Position numbers and translations under genes: made by a program. A DNA stretch of 64,000 nt from Mycolicibacterium frederiksbergense (GTDB taxonomy: Bacteria > Actinomycetota > Actinomycetes > Mycobacteriales > Mycobacteriaceae): positions 496,001-560,000 of the forward strand of contig NZ_JARXVE010000003.1 of the NCBI RefSeq assembly GCF_029893345.1, given 5' to 3'. The notes under the pieces were generated by a model, which ran no database searches, was not told the DNA's origin, and saw only the letters and a program-made list of their open reading frames with translations. Below are positions 44,912 to 54,141 of the stretch, piece after piece (the first letter of the stretch is position 1; each line of letters starts with the position of its first letter).

Positions 44912-46513
44912 TCACTTCACGCAGGGAACACCGGATACCTTCATCTGGCTCAGATCGGTGGGCGCCGGGGTGAAGGTGCCGGTTGCGGTCGCGGCCACCG
45001 TGGTCACCGGGGTGCTCGAGGTGGTTTCGTCCATGCTGGAGCCCGAACCGGAGTCGGCCATGCTGTCGATGCTCTCCTGGCTGGACCCGGTCAGATAGTT
45101 ATCGCCGGGAAAGTCGGTGCCGACCGTCAACTGCACGGTGCCGGAGGGCAGCTCGGTCGACGGCGCGGCCGTCACGCTCAGTTCGTCGGCCAGCGACTGG
45201 GCGGCAGCCTCGGCGCCCGGCCCGTAGCCGATCGTGGTGGTGGCGGCCAGCGACTCGGCGGTGCTGGTCTCGCCCGGGGTGAACCCGTTTTCGGCGAAGG
45301 TGGACTCGAGCTGGCCGGCCAGACCGTTGTAGGTGGACGCGTTGATCACGTCGAGCACCGCGCCGTGGCCATGAAGAACGTGTTCAGCCGGTGCGGGCGC
45401 GGGGGTGTTGGCCCCTGGCTCGGTGACCAGGTCATGCACGATCGACCGGATGGCGGAGACATCGATGAAGTTGACATCCTCGCCCAGCGAGTTGGTACCG
45501 AATTCCTTGATCGGCAACGTGTAGAGGGTCGGTGGCTGGCCGGTCAGCGCCGAGGCCCGGCTGGCGAAGCTGGCCAGGTCGAAGCCGGAATCCAGCGCGA
45601 CGTTCTGCTTGGTGACGTTGAGCAGATTGCGCAGCGTGGTCGGGCTGGACAGCCCGCCGCTCTTGCCCAGGGCAGATACCAGCGCGGCGATGAAGGCCTG
45701 CTGGCGGCGGGTGCGGTCGAGGTCGGTGAAGTTCTCGTCGTTGATGTCGCGGCGCTGACGTACGAAGGCCATGGCCTGGGCGGCGTCGATCTCCTGGACG
45801 CCCTGGTGGAAATCGGCCCCGGAGTAGGGATCTGAGGTGTCGGCGTTGAGGCAGACGGTAATTGGTGCCACCACCTTGGCGATCTGGAAGAACGCGCCGA
45901 GGGTGACTTCGACGAAGTGGTCGATGGGGATGCCGAGCAGGTTGCGCACCGTGGCGATCTGGGCCTTGCGCCCCGCCTCACGGGCCTGCTGCTCATGTAA
46001 GGACGGATCACTGGAGTCGGACTGCAACGACTCCATCTCCGCTTCGTAGGCGAAGCCGTAGGCCTGCTTGATCTTGCCCTTGCACGGGTTGGTGTCGCAC
46101 CCGGCGAGCTCGACGTAGTCGTCGCGGGGGATCGAGAACGCGGTGGCTGGGGTGCCGTCACCGGGCAGGTGCACCACGATCAAAACGTTGGCGTTGTAGC
46201 CGCCGACCGTCTCATCGCCGGCGTGCAGCGCCTCGTAGATGTCCTGGGGCAACGGATTGCCATGCTGATCGAGCCGGCTGTCCAGCCCCATGATCAGGAT
46301 GTTCTGGGTGTCCCCGGTCGAGACGGGGCCGCCCACCAATGCGTTGGAGGTGGTGATGCCGTTCAGCGCGCCGTGGTAGGTCGCCCAGCCCATGCCGGTG
46401 CCGGCCAGTACCGATACTGCAGCCAGGCTGACCGCCGTCCGGCGTGCGGCCTGCACGCCCCGGCTCGGCATGCGGTGCTGGCGGCGGCTTTGGCTGTGGG
46501 TAGGTGCGTTCAT
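44912..46513 (-). CDS. LCP (LytR-CpsA-Psr) family cell wall ligase
   Basis: The 533-residue protein has a short cytosolic N-terminus, one membrane helix (about 27-50), an LCP domain (DTQNILIMGLDSR, FSIPRDDYVELAG, a QAMAFVRQRRDINDENFTDLDRTRRQQAF region) and a C-terminal LytR_C domain near residues 385-480. LCP enzymes attach arabinogalactan to peptidoglycan outside the membrane. The catalytic Arg/Asp residues are in the visible LCP motifs. Start ATG 46513; a GTG six bases upstream is possible. It converges with the alcohol dehydrogenase. Confidence 0.87.
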   Translation of the reverse strand: MNAPTHSQSRRQHRMPSRGVQAARRTAVSLAAVSVLAGTGMGWATYHGALNGITTSNALVGGPVSTGDTQNILIMGLDSRLDQHGNPLPQDIYEALHAGDETVGGYNANVLIVVHLPGDGTPATAFSIPRDDYVELAGCDTNPCKGKIKQAYGFAYEAEMESLQSDSSDPSLHEQQAREAGRKAQIATVRNLLGIPIDHFVEVTLGAFFQIAKVVAPITVCLNADTSDPYSGADFHQGVQEIDAAQAMAFVRQRRDINDENFTDLDRTRRQQAFIAALVSALGKSGGLSSPTTLRNLLNVTKQNVALDSGFDLASFASRASALTGQPPTLYTLPIKEFGTNSLGEDVNFIDVSAIRSIVHDLVTEPGANTPAPAPAEHVLHGHGAVLDVINASTYNGLAGQLESTFAENGFTPGETSTAESLAATTTIGYGPGAEAAAQSLADELSVTAAPSTELPSGTVQLTVGTDFPGDNYLTGSSQESIDSMADSGSGSSMDETTSSTPVTTVAATATGTFTPAPTDLSQMKVSGVPCVK

Positions 46514-46606
46514 GATCACCTGCCATTATGAGGGAGCTCACTGAGAGTGCGGTGAGCGGGGAAATTCGCTGGTCAGCGGCTGAAGTGGGCCAGTATCGTG
46601 CCCAGC

Positions 46607-47521
46607 ATGAAACTGCGCGTCGCGATGCTGACCCTGGTCTTGGCGGTGGCGGCTCTGCTGGTCAACGCCTGGCTGGTGACCACTGCCACGCGCCCAGCCC
46701 AGGCCTTCGGCGGTGGGCACGTGCTGCAACTGGAGGGCCCCGATCTCAACGTGCGCGAATACGGCCCACCCGGCGAGCGGGCCGTGGTGCTGCTGCACGG
46801 CTACTCGGCGTCGATCGAGTGGTGGGACAAGGTGGCTCCGCAGCTGGCCCGCGATCAGCGGGTGATCGCGATCGATCTGGTCGGCCACGGCGGCTCGGAG
46901 GCGCCCGGCCAGGCCGCTGACTACCAGCCCGACGGGCAGGCCTCGGCGGTGCGGAACGCATTGGAGGCGTTGGGGGTTCGCCATGCGGTGCTGGTGGGGC
47001 ATTCGATGGGCGGGGCGGTCGCGGCCGAGGTGGCCCGGCAGTATCCGGATCTGGTTGAGCGGGTGGTGGTCTCCGATACACCCGCCGCCGACGATCTGGT
47101 CGCTATGCCGTTGCTGGGACGCATGGTGTGCTGGCCGGTGATCGGGCCGGCCCTGGACCGGTTCCGCAGCGTGGATGCGATCACCGACAGTTCGTTGCAG
47201 ACCGGGTTCGCCGCCGACTATCCGGTGCCCGATTTTGCGCATCGCTCGCTGGAACGGCTGACCTACTCCGGGGTGTGCGACTCCACAGATGGACCGCACC
47301 CCGTTGTGGACACCCTCGCCGCCCTGGGCAAGCCGGTGCTGGTGCTGTGGGGCGATCAGGATGTCCTGACCCCCACCGCCACCAACGTCGAGCGTTACAC
47401 GGCGGCCGGCCTGCCGCCGGTGATCATCGAAGGCTCTGGGCACAGCCCGATGGTGGAGCGGCCGGAGGCGTTCCTGGCCGCTGTCACCGACTTCGTCAGG
47501 AACCCAGCCCCCGTGAGATGA
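46607..47521 (+). CDS. Alpha/beta hydrolase with N-terminal membrane anchor
   Basis: The 304-residue protein has a hydrophobic N-terminal segment (about 4-27, signal or anchor) and then an alpha/beta hydrolase fold: VVLLHGYSASIEWW, nucleophile Ser133 in VGHSMGG, an Asp in LWGDQDVLTP and His in SGHSPMVERPE. Probably exported or membrane-bound; ester or peptide substrate unknown. A GTG nine bases upstream is an alternative start. It is divergent from the LCP gene, and its 3' end overlaps the converging dehydrogenase by 26 bases. Confidence 0.83.
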   Translation: MKLRVAMLTLVLAVAALLVNAWLVTTATRPAQAFGGGHVLQLEGPDLNVREYGPPGERAVVLLHGYSASIEWWDKVAPQLARDQRVIAIDLVGHGGSEAPGQAADYQPDGQASAVRNALEALGVRHAVLVGHSMGGAVAAEVARQYPDLVERVVVSDTPAADDLVAMPLLGRMVCWPVIGPALDRFRSVDAITDSSLQTGFAADYPVPDFAHRSLERLTYSGVCDSTDGPHPVVDTLAALGKPVLVLWGDQDVLTPTATNVERYTAAGLPPVIIEGSGHSPMVERPEAFLAAVTDFVRNPAPVR

Positions 47522-48635
47522 CCAGGCGCTGAATCTGGTTGGTGCCCTCGAAGATCTGGGTGATCTTGGCTTCCCGCATGAACCGCTCCACCCGGAAATC
47601 GCGGGTGTAGCCGACTCCGCCGAACACCTGCACCGCGTCGGTGGTCACCTTCATCGCGGCGTCGGTCGCCACCAGTTTCGCGACGCTGGCCTGCGTGGAG
47701 TAGGGCAACCCGAGGTCGCGACGGCGCGCGGCATCCAGATAGGTGGCCCGCGCACTGACCACCGCTGCGGCCATATCGGCCAGCAGGAATCCGAGCCCCT
47801 GATGGTCGATGATCTTGCGGCCGAATGTGGTTCGTTCGTTGGCGTATCGGACGGCCTCGTCCAGGGCGGCCTGGGCGATACCGACGGCGACCGCCGCGAT
47901 GCCGAGCCGGCCGGAGTCCAATGCGGAGAACGCGATTGACAGTCCCTGCCCTTCGGTGCCGATCAGGCGGTCGGCGTCCAGGCGGGCATTGTCGTAGAAC
48001 GCCGAGGTGGTGGGCACCGCGTGCAGGCCCATCTTCTCCTCGGGCTTCCCGAAGCTCAGGCCCTCGAGATCGGCGGGGACCAGGAAGCACGAGATGCCCT
48101 TCGAACCCTCTCCGGTGCGGGCGAACAAGGAGTAGAAATCGGCCTTTCCGCCGTGGGTGATCCAGGCCTTCGATCCGTTGAGGACGTAGCTGTCGCCATC
48201 GCGGGTCGCCTTGCAGTTCAGTGCCGCGGCATCCGATCCGGCCTGTGGCTCGGACAGGCTGTAGGCACCGATCTGGTCGCCGGAGAGCATTCCGGGCAGC
48301 CAGCGTTTCTTCTGCTCCTCGGTGCCGTAGGCCAGGAGTGGGTGTGACGAGAGGCTGTGCACGCTCACGGCGACCCCGATGGCGGCCCAGCGTGCGGCGA
48401 TCTCCTCGAGTACCTGCAGGTAGACCTCGTAGGGCTGGCCGCCGCCGCCCCACTCCTCGGGCTGGGGCAGGCTCAGCAGCCCGGCCGCGCCGAGTTGGGC
48501 CATGACGCCTTCGGGGTACTTCTCGTCCCGCTCGTACCCGTCGACGATCGGATCGAGGACCTTGTCGGCGACATCGCGGGTGAGCGCGATGAGATCACGA
48601 GCGTCGTCAGAGGGCAGGAGGCGGTCAACCGGCAT
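47496..48635 (-). CDS. Acyl-CoA dehydrogenase
   Basis: The 379-residue protein has the acyl-CoA dehydrogenase signatures AYSLSEPQAGSDAAAL, NGSKAWITHGG and the C-terminal QVFGGVGYTRDFRVERFMREAKITQIFEGTNQI, which includes the catalytic-Glu region (FEGTNQIQR). It should introduce the alpha-beta double bond with FAD. ATG 48635 is chosen from the conserved N-terminus. It is unrelated in position to fadE2 and no exact fadE number is claimed. Confidence 0.88.
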   Translation of the reverse strand: MPVDRLLPSDDARDLIALTRDVADKVLDPIVDGYERDEKYPEGVMAQLGAAGLLSLPQPEEWGGGGQPYEVYLQVLEEIAARWAAIGVAVSVHSLSSHPLLAYGTEEQKKRWLPGMLSGDQIGAYSLSEPQAGSDAAALNCKATRDGDSYVLNGSKAWITHGGKADFYSLFARTGEGSKGISCFLVPADLEGLSFGKPEEKMGLHAVPTTSAFYDNARLDADRLIGTEGQGLSIAFSALDSGRLGIAAVAVGIAQAALDEAVRYANERTTFGRKIIDHQGLGFLLADMAAAVVSARATYLDAARRRDLGLPYSTQASVAKLVATDAAMKVTTDAVQVFGGVGYTRDFRVERFMREAKITQIFEGTNQIQRLVISRGLGS

Positions 48636-48679
48636 ACTTGCACATCCTAGTTTCTCTGCGGCAGCGAAGCCCGGTCCGG

Positions 48680-50302
48680 TCAGAACCAGCGGAACACTTG
48701 GCTGTACGTGGAATACAGCCCGTCGCCTGCCCAGAGCGACACCGCCAAATTGTGTTGGGACTTCCGCCATAGTTCTCGGCCCGTTGTCCCGTCGACAGCC
48801 ACCACTTCGTCGTTGTCTTCGGTGTAGTTACCGAAGAGCATGCGCTGACCGTCGGACCCGAGGAACCTGAAGTTCGTGCCGAGGCTGAGCTCCGTCGGTG
48901 CCTCCACAATGTCACTGTCGGTCTCACACGTCTGGACCTTCACCCGCACCACACTGTCATCACGCAGGACGATGAAACACGTGGTCCCGTTGCCGTAGGC
49001 CGCGACGTTGCGCGTCCCGTCCTGACCAACGTGCCGGGTCCACAAGATACGGCCGGATGCCGGGTCGTAGGCACGCAGGTCGCCCCTGGCCTCGTTGTAG
49101 ACCAATGGGTAGTAGAGGCCCGATGACCCGGGTGTTTGGGGACTCAGACCGACCGACCAATGATGACCTTTGGTTCCGAATCCATCAACGAACGTGAAGC
49201 CCTCACTTGGGACGGTTGCTGACTTGGTGCCGCCGAAATCATAGAAAGCGAACGTCTGCCCGTCTGACAACCCAAACCCCGACGCAAAGGCAGCGCTTCC
49301 AAGGACGCTCCCACCTTGGAGGATGGGGTTTCCGGTATTGGCGTCGAGCACCCGGCCGTCCAAGAGTACGACGATGCCCTGATCGCCGTAGACGGCCACG
49401 TTGGCATGGCCGCTCGACTGCGGATCCTCTTGCTTGTAGGGGGTTCGCCAAGACTCGGAGCCGTCTGCGCGATACCCGACCACCTGATCCTCGAGCAGGA
49501 CGACGAACCCGTCGCCGGCGCTGTACATACCTCTGATCGGTCCCCAGTAAGTCCCGGGCACCTTTGTGGAGTTCTTCTCGGCACCTGATGCCGTATCGAA
49601 AAACACGAGCACGATGCCTCTGTCAGTGGATTGGACACCGTCACTGAAGGCACACCCGATGGTCGTGGCCGCCCGATCAATCACGCATTCCGAGAACATG
49701 TTGTTGAGGCTGCGGTCCGCTATGCCGGCCGGCATCACGGGCTTTGGCCAGCGCGGCGCGCCGTTCTCGGCGTCCACCGCGAGCACACCTTTGTTCTGTT
49801 GGTAGTTGTCAACGCTGACCACCACGGTGTGAGCATCGCCGCCCAATAGGTAGGTCGCGAAGCTGTCCGGGCGAAAGGTCCAGCGCGGTTCATCGAGTGG
49901 CTTTTCGAGCGACTGCACGAGCTGATCGCGCGGCGGTCGCAGGGCGCCCAACGGCGGCACCGACGTCGGAAGCGGCGATGCCGCTGAGGGCGTGGTGTTT
50001 TCACTACCGATTACACCGCCGTTCTCACCGCCGCGGGCATTCAGCCACCACAGCAGCGTCCCGGCGCCCGCGGCCGCGATGACCACGGCAGCCACCACCG
50101 CAATCACCAACCATCGCATGTTGCCGCGCGGTGGCTCCGGCGTCGGAGGGGTCGGCCCGTATCCCGCCTGGAACACGGGAGGCTGCCAGGCGTGGGCGCC
50201 GAACGGACTCGGGGCGGACGGTGGCGGGCCGGCCTGCTGGAACGGGTCCGGCGCCCAATACGGTCCGGACGGCGGCGGAAACCCCGCGGGCGGGTAGGTC
50301 AT
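48680..50302 (-). CDS. Membrane-anchored PQQ/beta-propeller-like protein
   Basis: The 540-residue protein has a cytosolic Pro/Gly/Ala-rich N-terminus (1-60), one membrane helix (about 63-86), a Ser/Pro spacer and a large outer domain with repeated beta-strand units: GVLAVDAENGAPRW, VVGYRADGSESWRTPY, LRAYDPASGRILWTRHV, VVAVDGTTGRELWRKS. These fit a PQQ-like propeller. No enzymatic site is seen; a scaffold or sensing role at the envelope is inferred. It lies 44 bases upstream of the acyl-CoA dehydrogenase on the same strand. Confidence 0.7.
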   Translation of the reverse strand: MTYPPAGFPPPSGPYWAPDPFQQAGPPPSAPSPFGAHAWQPPVFQAGYGPTPPTPEPPRGNMRWLVIAVVAAVVIAAAGAGTLLWWLNARGGENGGVIGSENTTPSAASPLPTSVPPLGALRPPRDQLVQSLEKPLDEPRWTFRPDSFATYLLGGDAHTVVVSVDNYQQNKGVLAVDAENGAPRWPKPVMPAGIADRSLNNMFSECVIDRAATTIGCAFSDGVQSTDRGIVLVFFDTASGAEKNSTKVPGTYWGPIRGMYSAGDGFVVLLEDQVVGYRADGSESWRTPYKQEDPQSSGHANVAVYGDQGIVVLLDGRVLDANTGNPILQGGSVLGSAAFASGFGLSDGQTFAFYDFGGTKSATVPSEGFTFVDGFGTKGHHWSVGLSPQTPGSSGLYYPLVYNEARGDLRAYDPASGRILWTRHVGQDGTRNVAAYGNGTTCFIVLRDDSVVRVKVQTCETDSDIVEAPTELSLGTNFRFLGSDGQRMLFGNYTEDNDEVVAVDGTTGRELWRKSQHNLAVSLWAGDGLYSTYSQVFRWF

Positions 50303-50508
50303 TGAGCCCCTCCATCAATCACCAGGCCAGCAATCTCAATCACCCTATAAGAGCGCGATCGCGGTCCGGTGACCCAATTCGGGGGAACAACTGGTTGTCG
50401 CGGCCCTGCGTCGAACGTGCAGCCTTTTGCGACATATCGGCGAAATCGCCACGGTGGCCTGCACGTTCGTCACAGTGTCTCGGAGAGACATAGACCAGGG
50501 AGGGCCCG

Positions 50509-50904
50509 TCAGCGCATCCGCGCGATGATCTGGATCTCGACCAGTGCGCCCGGCATGGCCAGTTCGGTCACGCCGACCGCCGTCCAAGCCGGGTACGGTG
50601 CGGCCACGAACTCGTCCTTGACCTCGCCGAACATCTGTACGTGTTGCCGCAGGCCGACGTGGTAACTGGTCATATCCGTGACATTTGCGAACGTCAGCCC
50701 GGCCTCGGCCAGCAGTCCACGCAGGTTCTCGAAGGCCAGCGTGAACTGTGCCCGCGGCTCCGCCGGCACGGTCATATCGGGACGGATTCCCATCATTCCC
50801 GAGCAGCGCAGGTGATCACCGTCGATGACCGCGGGCGCGAAATGGTGGGCGTCGTACATCGGCCGCATCCATTCCGGCACAACGATTTTCTTGGGGGAAG
50901 ACAT
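50509..50904 (-). CDS. RidA family protein
   Basis: The 131-residue protein fits the RidA/YjgF fold: FAPAVIDGDHLRCSGMMGI, AQFTLAFENLRGLLAEAGLTFANVTDMTSYHV, and a final ALVEIQIIARMR containing the Arg that binds the substrate carboxylate (IQIIAR, compare VEIEAVA.R). RidA enzymes deaminate reactive enamines. GAGGAGG precedes ATG 50904. It lies downstream of a large hairpin that separates it from pntB. Confidence 0.82.
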   Translation of the reverse strand: MSSPKKIVVPEWMRPMYDAHHFAPAVIDGDHLRCSGMMGIRPDMTVPAEPRAQFTLAFENLRGLLAEAGLTFANVTDMTSYHVGLRQHVQMFGEVKDEFVAAPYPAWTAVGVTELAMPGALVEIQIIARMR

Positions 50905-50945
50905 GGTGCGGCCTCCTCTGCTCGCTGACACATCACCAGGTTCCA

Positions 50946-51003
50946 CGAGAAGACGCGAAAACCCCCTATTTTTCGGAAAATAGGGGGTTTTCGCGTCTTC
51001 TCG
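50946..51003. terminator. 27-bp perfect hairpin between pntB and ridA-like gene
   Basis: Arms 50946-50972 and 50977-51003 are perfectly complementary, with a TCGG loop. It begins 10 bases after the pntB stop. The arms contain CGAAAACCCCCTATTTT, and no external T run follows. As I recall, similar AGACGCGAAAA hairpins occur after many mycobacterial genes, so this is probably the pnt terminator or a dispersed palindromic repeat. Confidence 0.8.
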
Positions 51004-51012
51004 GCGGAGGAA

Positions 51013-52461
51013 CTAGACGCGCTCCCCGACGGACAGCGCGGCGAGGATGTCGTTCACCCGGTCGCGGGCGTCACCGAACAGCATCTGGGTGTTCTCCCGG
51101 AAGAACAGCGGGTTCTGCACACCGGCGTAACCGGAGGCCATGGACCGCTTGAACACGATGACATTGTCGGCGTTCCACACCGTGAGCACCGGCATGCCGG
51201 CGATCGGGCTGCCCGGGTCCTCGGACGCGGCCGGGTTGACGGTGTCGTTGGCGCCGATCACGAGCACGACGGAGGTGCCGTCGAAGTCGTCGTTGATCTC
51301 GTCCATCTCGAGCACGATGTCGTAGGGCACCTTGGCCTCGGCCAGCAGCACGTTCATGTGGCCGGGCAGGCGACCCGCGACGGGGTGGATGCCGAAGCGG
51401 ACGTTGACGCCCTTTTCCCGCAGCTTGCGGGTCAGGTCGGCGACACCGTACTGGGCCTGCGCCACGGCCATGCCGTAGCCGGGCGTGATGATCACCGAGT
51501 CGGCCGAGCTGAGCAGCTCGGCGACGCCCTCGGCGTTGATCTCGCGATGCTCGCCGTAATCCTTGTCCTCGGCCGGCCCGGCCTCGATGCCGAACCCACC
51601 GGCGATCACCGAGATGAACGACCGGTTCATCGCCTTGCACATGATGTAGGACAGGTACGCACCGGAGGAGCCGACGAGCGCGCCGGTGATGATCAGCAGG
51701 TCGTTACCGAGCAGGAAGCCCGACGCGGCCGCGGCCCAGCCCGAGTAGCTGTTCAGCATCGACACCACCACCGGCATGTCGCCGCCGCCGATCGAGGCCA
51801 CCAGGTGCCAGCCCAGCAGCAGCGCGAGCACGGTGACCACCACGAGCAGCCACAGCTGCGGCTCGATAACGAACCACACGGTCAGCGCGAAGAAGACCAC
51901 CAGCGCGCCGACGTTGAGGAAGTTCTTGCCGGGCAGCATCAGCGGTGCGGACTTGATCCGGGCCGAGAGCTTGAGGTTGGCCACGATCGAACCGGTGAAG
52001 GTCACCGCACCGATGAACACGCCGATGAACACCTCGGCGGAGTGGATGCCGAGCATGCCTTCGGTGCCGAGTTTGGCGGCCTCGGCACCGGCGAGATCGC
52101 CTTCGACGTGCAGGTAGCCGTTCCAGCCGACCAGCACGGCCGCCAGGCCGACAAAGGAGTGCAGCAGCGCGATCAATTCGGGCATACCGGTCATCTCGAC
52201 CACCCGCGCGCGCCACAGGCCGATCGCCGCGCCGACGATCATGGCGCCGATCAGCAGGGCCAGGCCCAGCGGCTCGATCTTGCGGTCGAAGGCGAGAGCG
52301 ACGGTCGCGATCAGGGCGACCGCCATCCCGGTGATACCGAAAGTATTTCCGGCCCTGGATGTCTCGTGCTTGGAAAGTCCGGCCAGCGCCAGGATGAACA
52401 GCAGAGCCGCGATGACGTATGCCGCGGTAGCAACGTTTTCTAAGGTGAACATGGAATCCAT
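51013..52461 (-). CDS. pntB: NAD(P) transhydrogenase beta subunit
   Basis: The 482-residue protein has about nine membrane helices and a C-terminal NADP(H)-binding domain ([57 protein letters not shown]). PntB with PntA couples proton flow to transfer of hydride from NADH to NADP+. Start ATG 52461; an internal ATG nine bases later is possible. It follows pntA by 27 bases and ends at the large hairpin. Confidence 0.93.
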   Translation of the reverse strand: MDSMFTLENVATAAYVIAALLFILALAGLSKHETSRAGNTFGITGMAVALIATVALAFDRKIEPLGLALLIGAMIVGAAIGLWRARVVEMTGMPELIALLHSFVGLAAVLVGWNGYLHVEGDLAGAEAAKLGTEGMLGIHSAEVFIGVFIGAVTFTGSIVANLKLSARIKSAPLMLPGKNFLNVGALVVFFALTVWFVIEPQLWLLVVVTVLALLLGWHLVASIGGGDMPVVVSMLNSYSGWAAAASGFLLGNDLLIITGALVGSSGAYLSYIMCKAMNRSFISVIAGGFGIEAGPAEDKDYGEHREINAEGVAELLSSADSVIITPGYGMAVAQAQYGVADLTRKLREKGVNVRFGIHPVAGRLPGHMNVLLAEAKVPYDIVLEMDEINDDFDGTSVVLVIGANDTVNPAASEDPGSPIAGMPVLTVWNADNVIVFKRSMASGYAGVQNPLFFRENTQMLFGDARDRVNDILAALSVGERV

Positions 52462-52488
52462 TCCAAAGTCTTTGTGGGCACGCAGGAT

Positions 52489-54024
52489 CTAGCTGCGGGA
52501 GAACATCGCGAGCATGCGACGCGTCACCGCGAAGCCGCCGAATACGTTGATGCTGGCCAGCAGGATTGCCACACCGGCGAGCACGGTGATCGGGAGGTTG
52601 CCGTGGCCGATCTGCAGCAAAGCGCCCACCACGATGATTCCCGAGATCGCGTTGGTCACCGACATCAGCGGGGTGTGCAGCGCGTGGTGCACATTGCCGA
52701 TCACGTAGTAGCCGATCACGATCGCCAGCGCGAAGACCGTCAGGTGCACCTGCAACGCCGAGGGCGACATCGCGATCAGGGCGAAGACCGCGGCCGCGAC
52801 GGCAAAGGTGACGCCGAGTCGGCGCCCGGTCGACATCGGCTGCTTCACCGGCTTGACCACTGCGGCTGCGGCAGCCGGCTGCGCGGCCGGCGCGGCGGAG
52901 ACCTGCACCGGCGGCGGGGGCCAGGTGATCTCGCCGTCGCGCACGACGGTCATCGACCGCTGCACCACGTCGTCCCAGTCGAGGAAGACCTTGCCGTCCT
53001 TCTCCGGGGTCAGCAGCTTGAGCAGGTTCACCAGGTTGGTGCCGTACAGCTGCGAGGCCTGGGCAGGCAGCCGGCCGGCCAGGTCGGTGTAGCCGATGAT
53101 CGTCACACCGTTCTCGGTGACGATCGCCTGGTCTTTGACCGTGCCCTCGACGTTGCCGCCGTTGGCCGCGGCCATGTCGACGATCACGCTGCCGGATTTC
53201 ATCGACGCCACCATCTCGGCGGTGATGATGCGCGGCGCGGGCTTACCCGGGATCAGCGCGGTCGTGACGATGATGTCGACGTCCTTGCACTGCTCGGCGT
53301 ACAGCTGCGCCTCGCGGGCCTTGTAGTCGTCGTCCATCTCCTTGGCGTAGCCGGTCTTAGAAGCTTCAGCGGCCTCGGCGGCTGGGTCTGCCACGGACAG
53401 GTACTCACCGCCGAGCGAGGCGACCTGATCGGCGACCTCGGGCCGCGGATCGGTGGCGCGCACGATGGCACCGAGGCTGCCCGCGGCACCGATGGCGGCC
53501 AGGCCGGCGACGCCGGCGCCGACGACCATCACCTTGGCCGGCGGGACCTTGCCCGCCGCGGTCACCTGGCCGGTGAAGAACCGGCCGAAGCTGTGTGCGG
53601 CCTCGACGACGGCGCGGTAGCCGGCGATGTTGGCCATCGACGACAGCACGTCCAGCGACTGGGCGCGCGAGATGCGCGGCACCGCGTCCATGGCCAGCAC
53701 CGTGATGGGACGGGTGGACAGCTGCTCGACGAGCTCGGGCTTGAGCGCGGGTGAGATCAAGCTCACCAGCGTCGCTCCGTCCCGAAGCTTGCCGATCTCG
53801 GTTTCGTCGGGTGCGTTCACCTTCAGCACGACGTCCGCGTCCCAGGGCTGGTCGATCTCGGCGCCGGCCGCGACGTAGGCGGCATCGGAGAAGCTCGAGG
53901 CTGCACCGGCGCCGGACTCGACGACTACCGCGTACCCGAGCTTGATGATCTGCCCGACTGTTTGCGGCGTGGCGGCGACGCGCGTTTCCCCTGGTAGGGA
54001 CTCACGCGGGATCCCGATGAGCAT
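52489..54024 (-). CDS. pntA: NAD(P) transhydrogenase alpha subunit, single fused chain
   Basis: The 511-residue protein joins the NAD(H)-binding domain I ([39 protein letters not shown]) with the membrane helices normally found in PntAb (from about residue 405), as in E. coli PntA. In M. tuberculosis pntAa and pntAb are separate genes. An Ala/Pro-rich linker (about 375-400) joins the two parts. It leads the pntA-pntB unit, with its promoter in the 117-base gap before corA's terminator. Confidence 0.93.
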   Translation of the reverse strand: MLIGIPRESLPGETRVAATPQTVGQIIKLGYAVVVESGAGAASSFSDAAYVAAGAEIDQPWDADVVLKVNAPDETEIGKLRDGATLVSLISPALKPELVEQLSTRPITVLAMDAVPRISRAQSLDVLSSMANIAGYRAVVEAAHSFGRFFTGQVTAAGKVPPAKVMVVGAGVAGLAAIGAAGSLGAIVRATDPRPEVADQVASLGGEYLSVADPAAEAAEASKTGYAKEMDDDYKAREAQLYAEQCKDVDIIVTTALIPGKPAPRIITAEMVASMKSGSVIVDMAAANGGNVEGTVKDQAIVTENGVTIIGYTDLAGRLPAQASQLYGTNLVNLLKLLTPEKDGKVFLDWDDVVQRSMTVVRDGEITWPPPPVQVSAAPAAQPAAAAAVVKPVKQPMSTGRRLGVTFAVAAAVFALIAMSPSALQVHLTVFALAIVIGYYVIGNVHHALHTPLMSVTNAISGIIVVGALLQIGHGNLPITVLAGVAILLASINVFGGFAVTRRMLAMFSRS

Positions 54025-54087
54025 CGAATCCGCTCCGTTCTATTGATTAGGCTTGTTAGTTCAGCCTGGAGAAGTGTCGCATTTGTG

Positions 54088-54130
54088 TTTCGGTTGACGC
54101 CCAAGCCCCTTTTGGGGGAGGCGACCGAAA
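54088..54130 (-). terminator. Imperfect hairpin after the CorA-like gene
   Basis: TTTCGGT (54088-54094) pairs with ACCGAAA (54124-54130); CGCC/GGCG and CCCC/GGGG continue the stem with small bulges around a TTTT loop. It starts 12 bases after the CorA-like stop on the minus strand. It lacks a clear T tail. Confidence 0.55.
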
Positions 54131-54141
54131 GCCCAGTTCGG

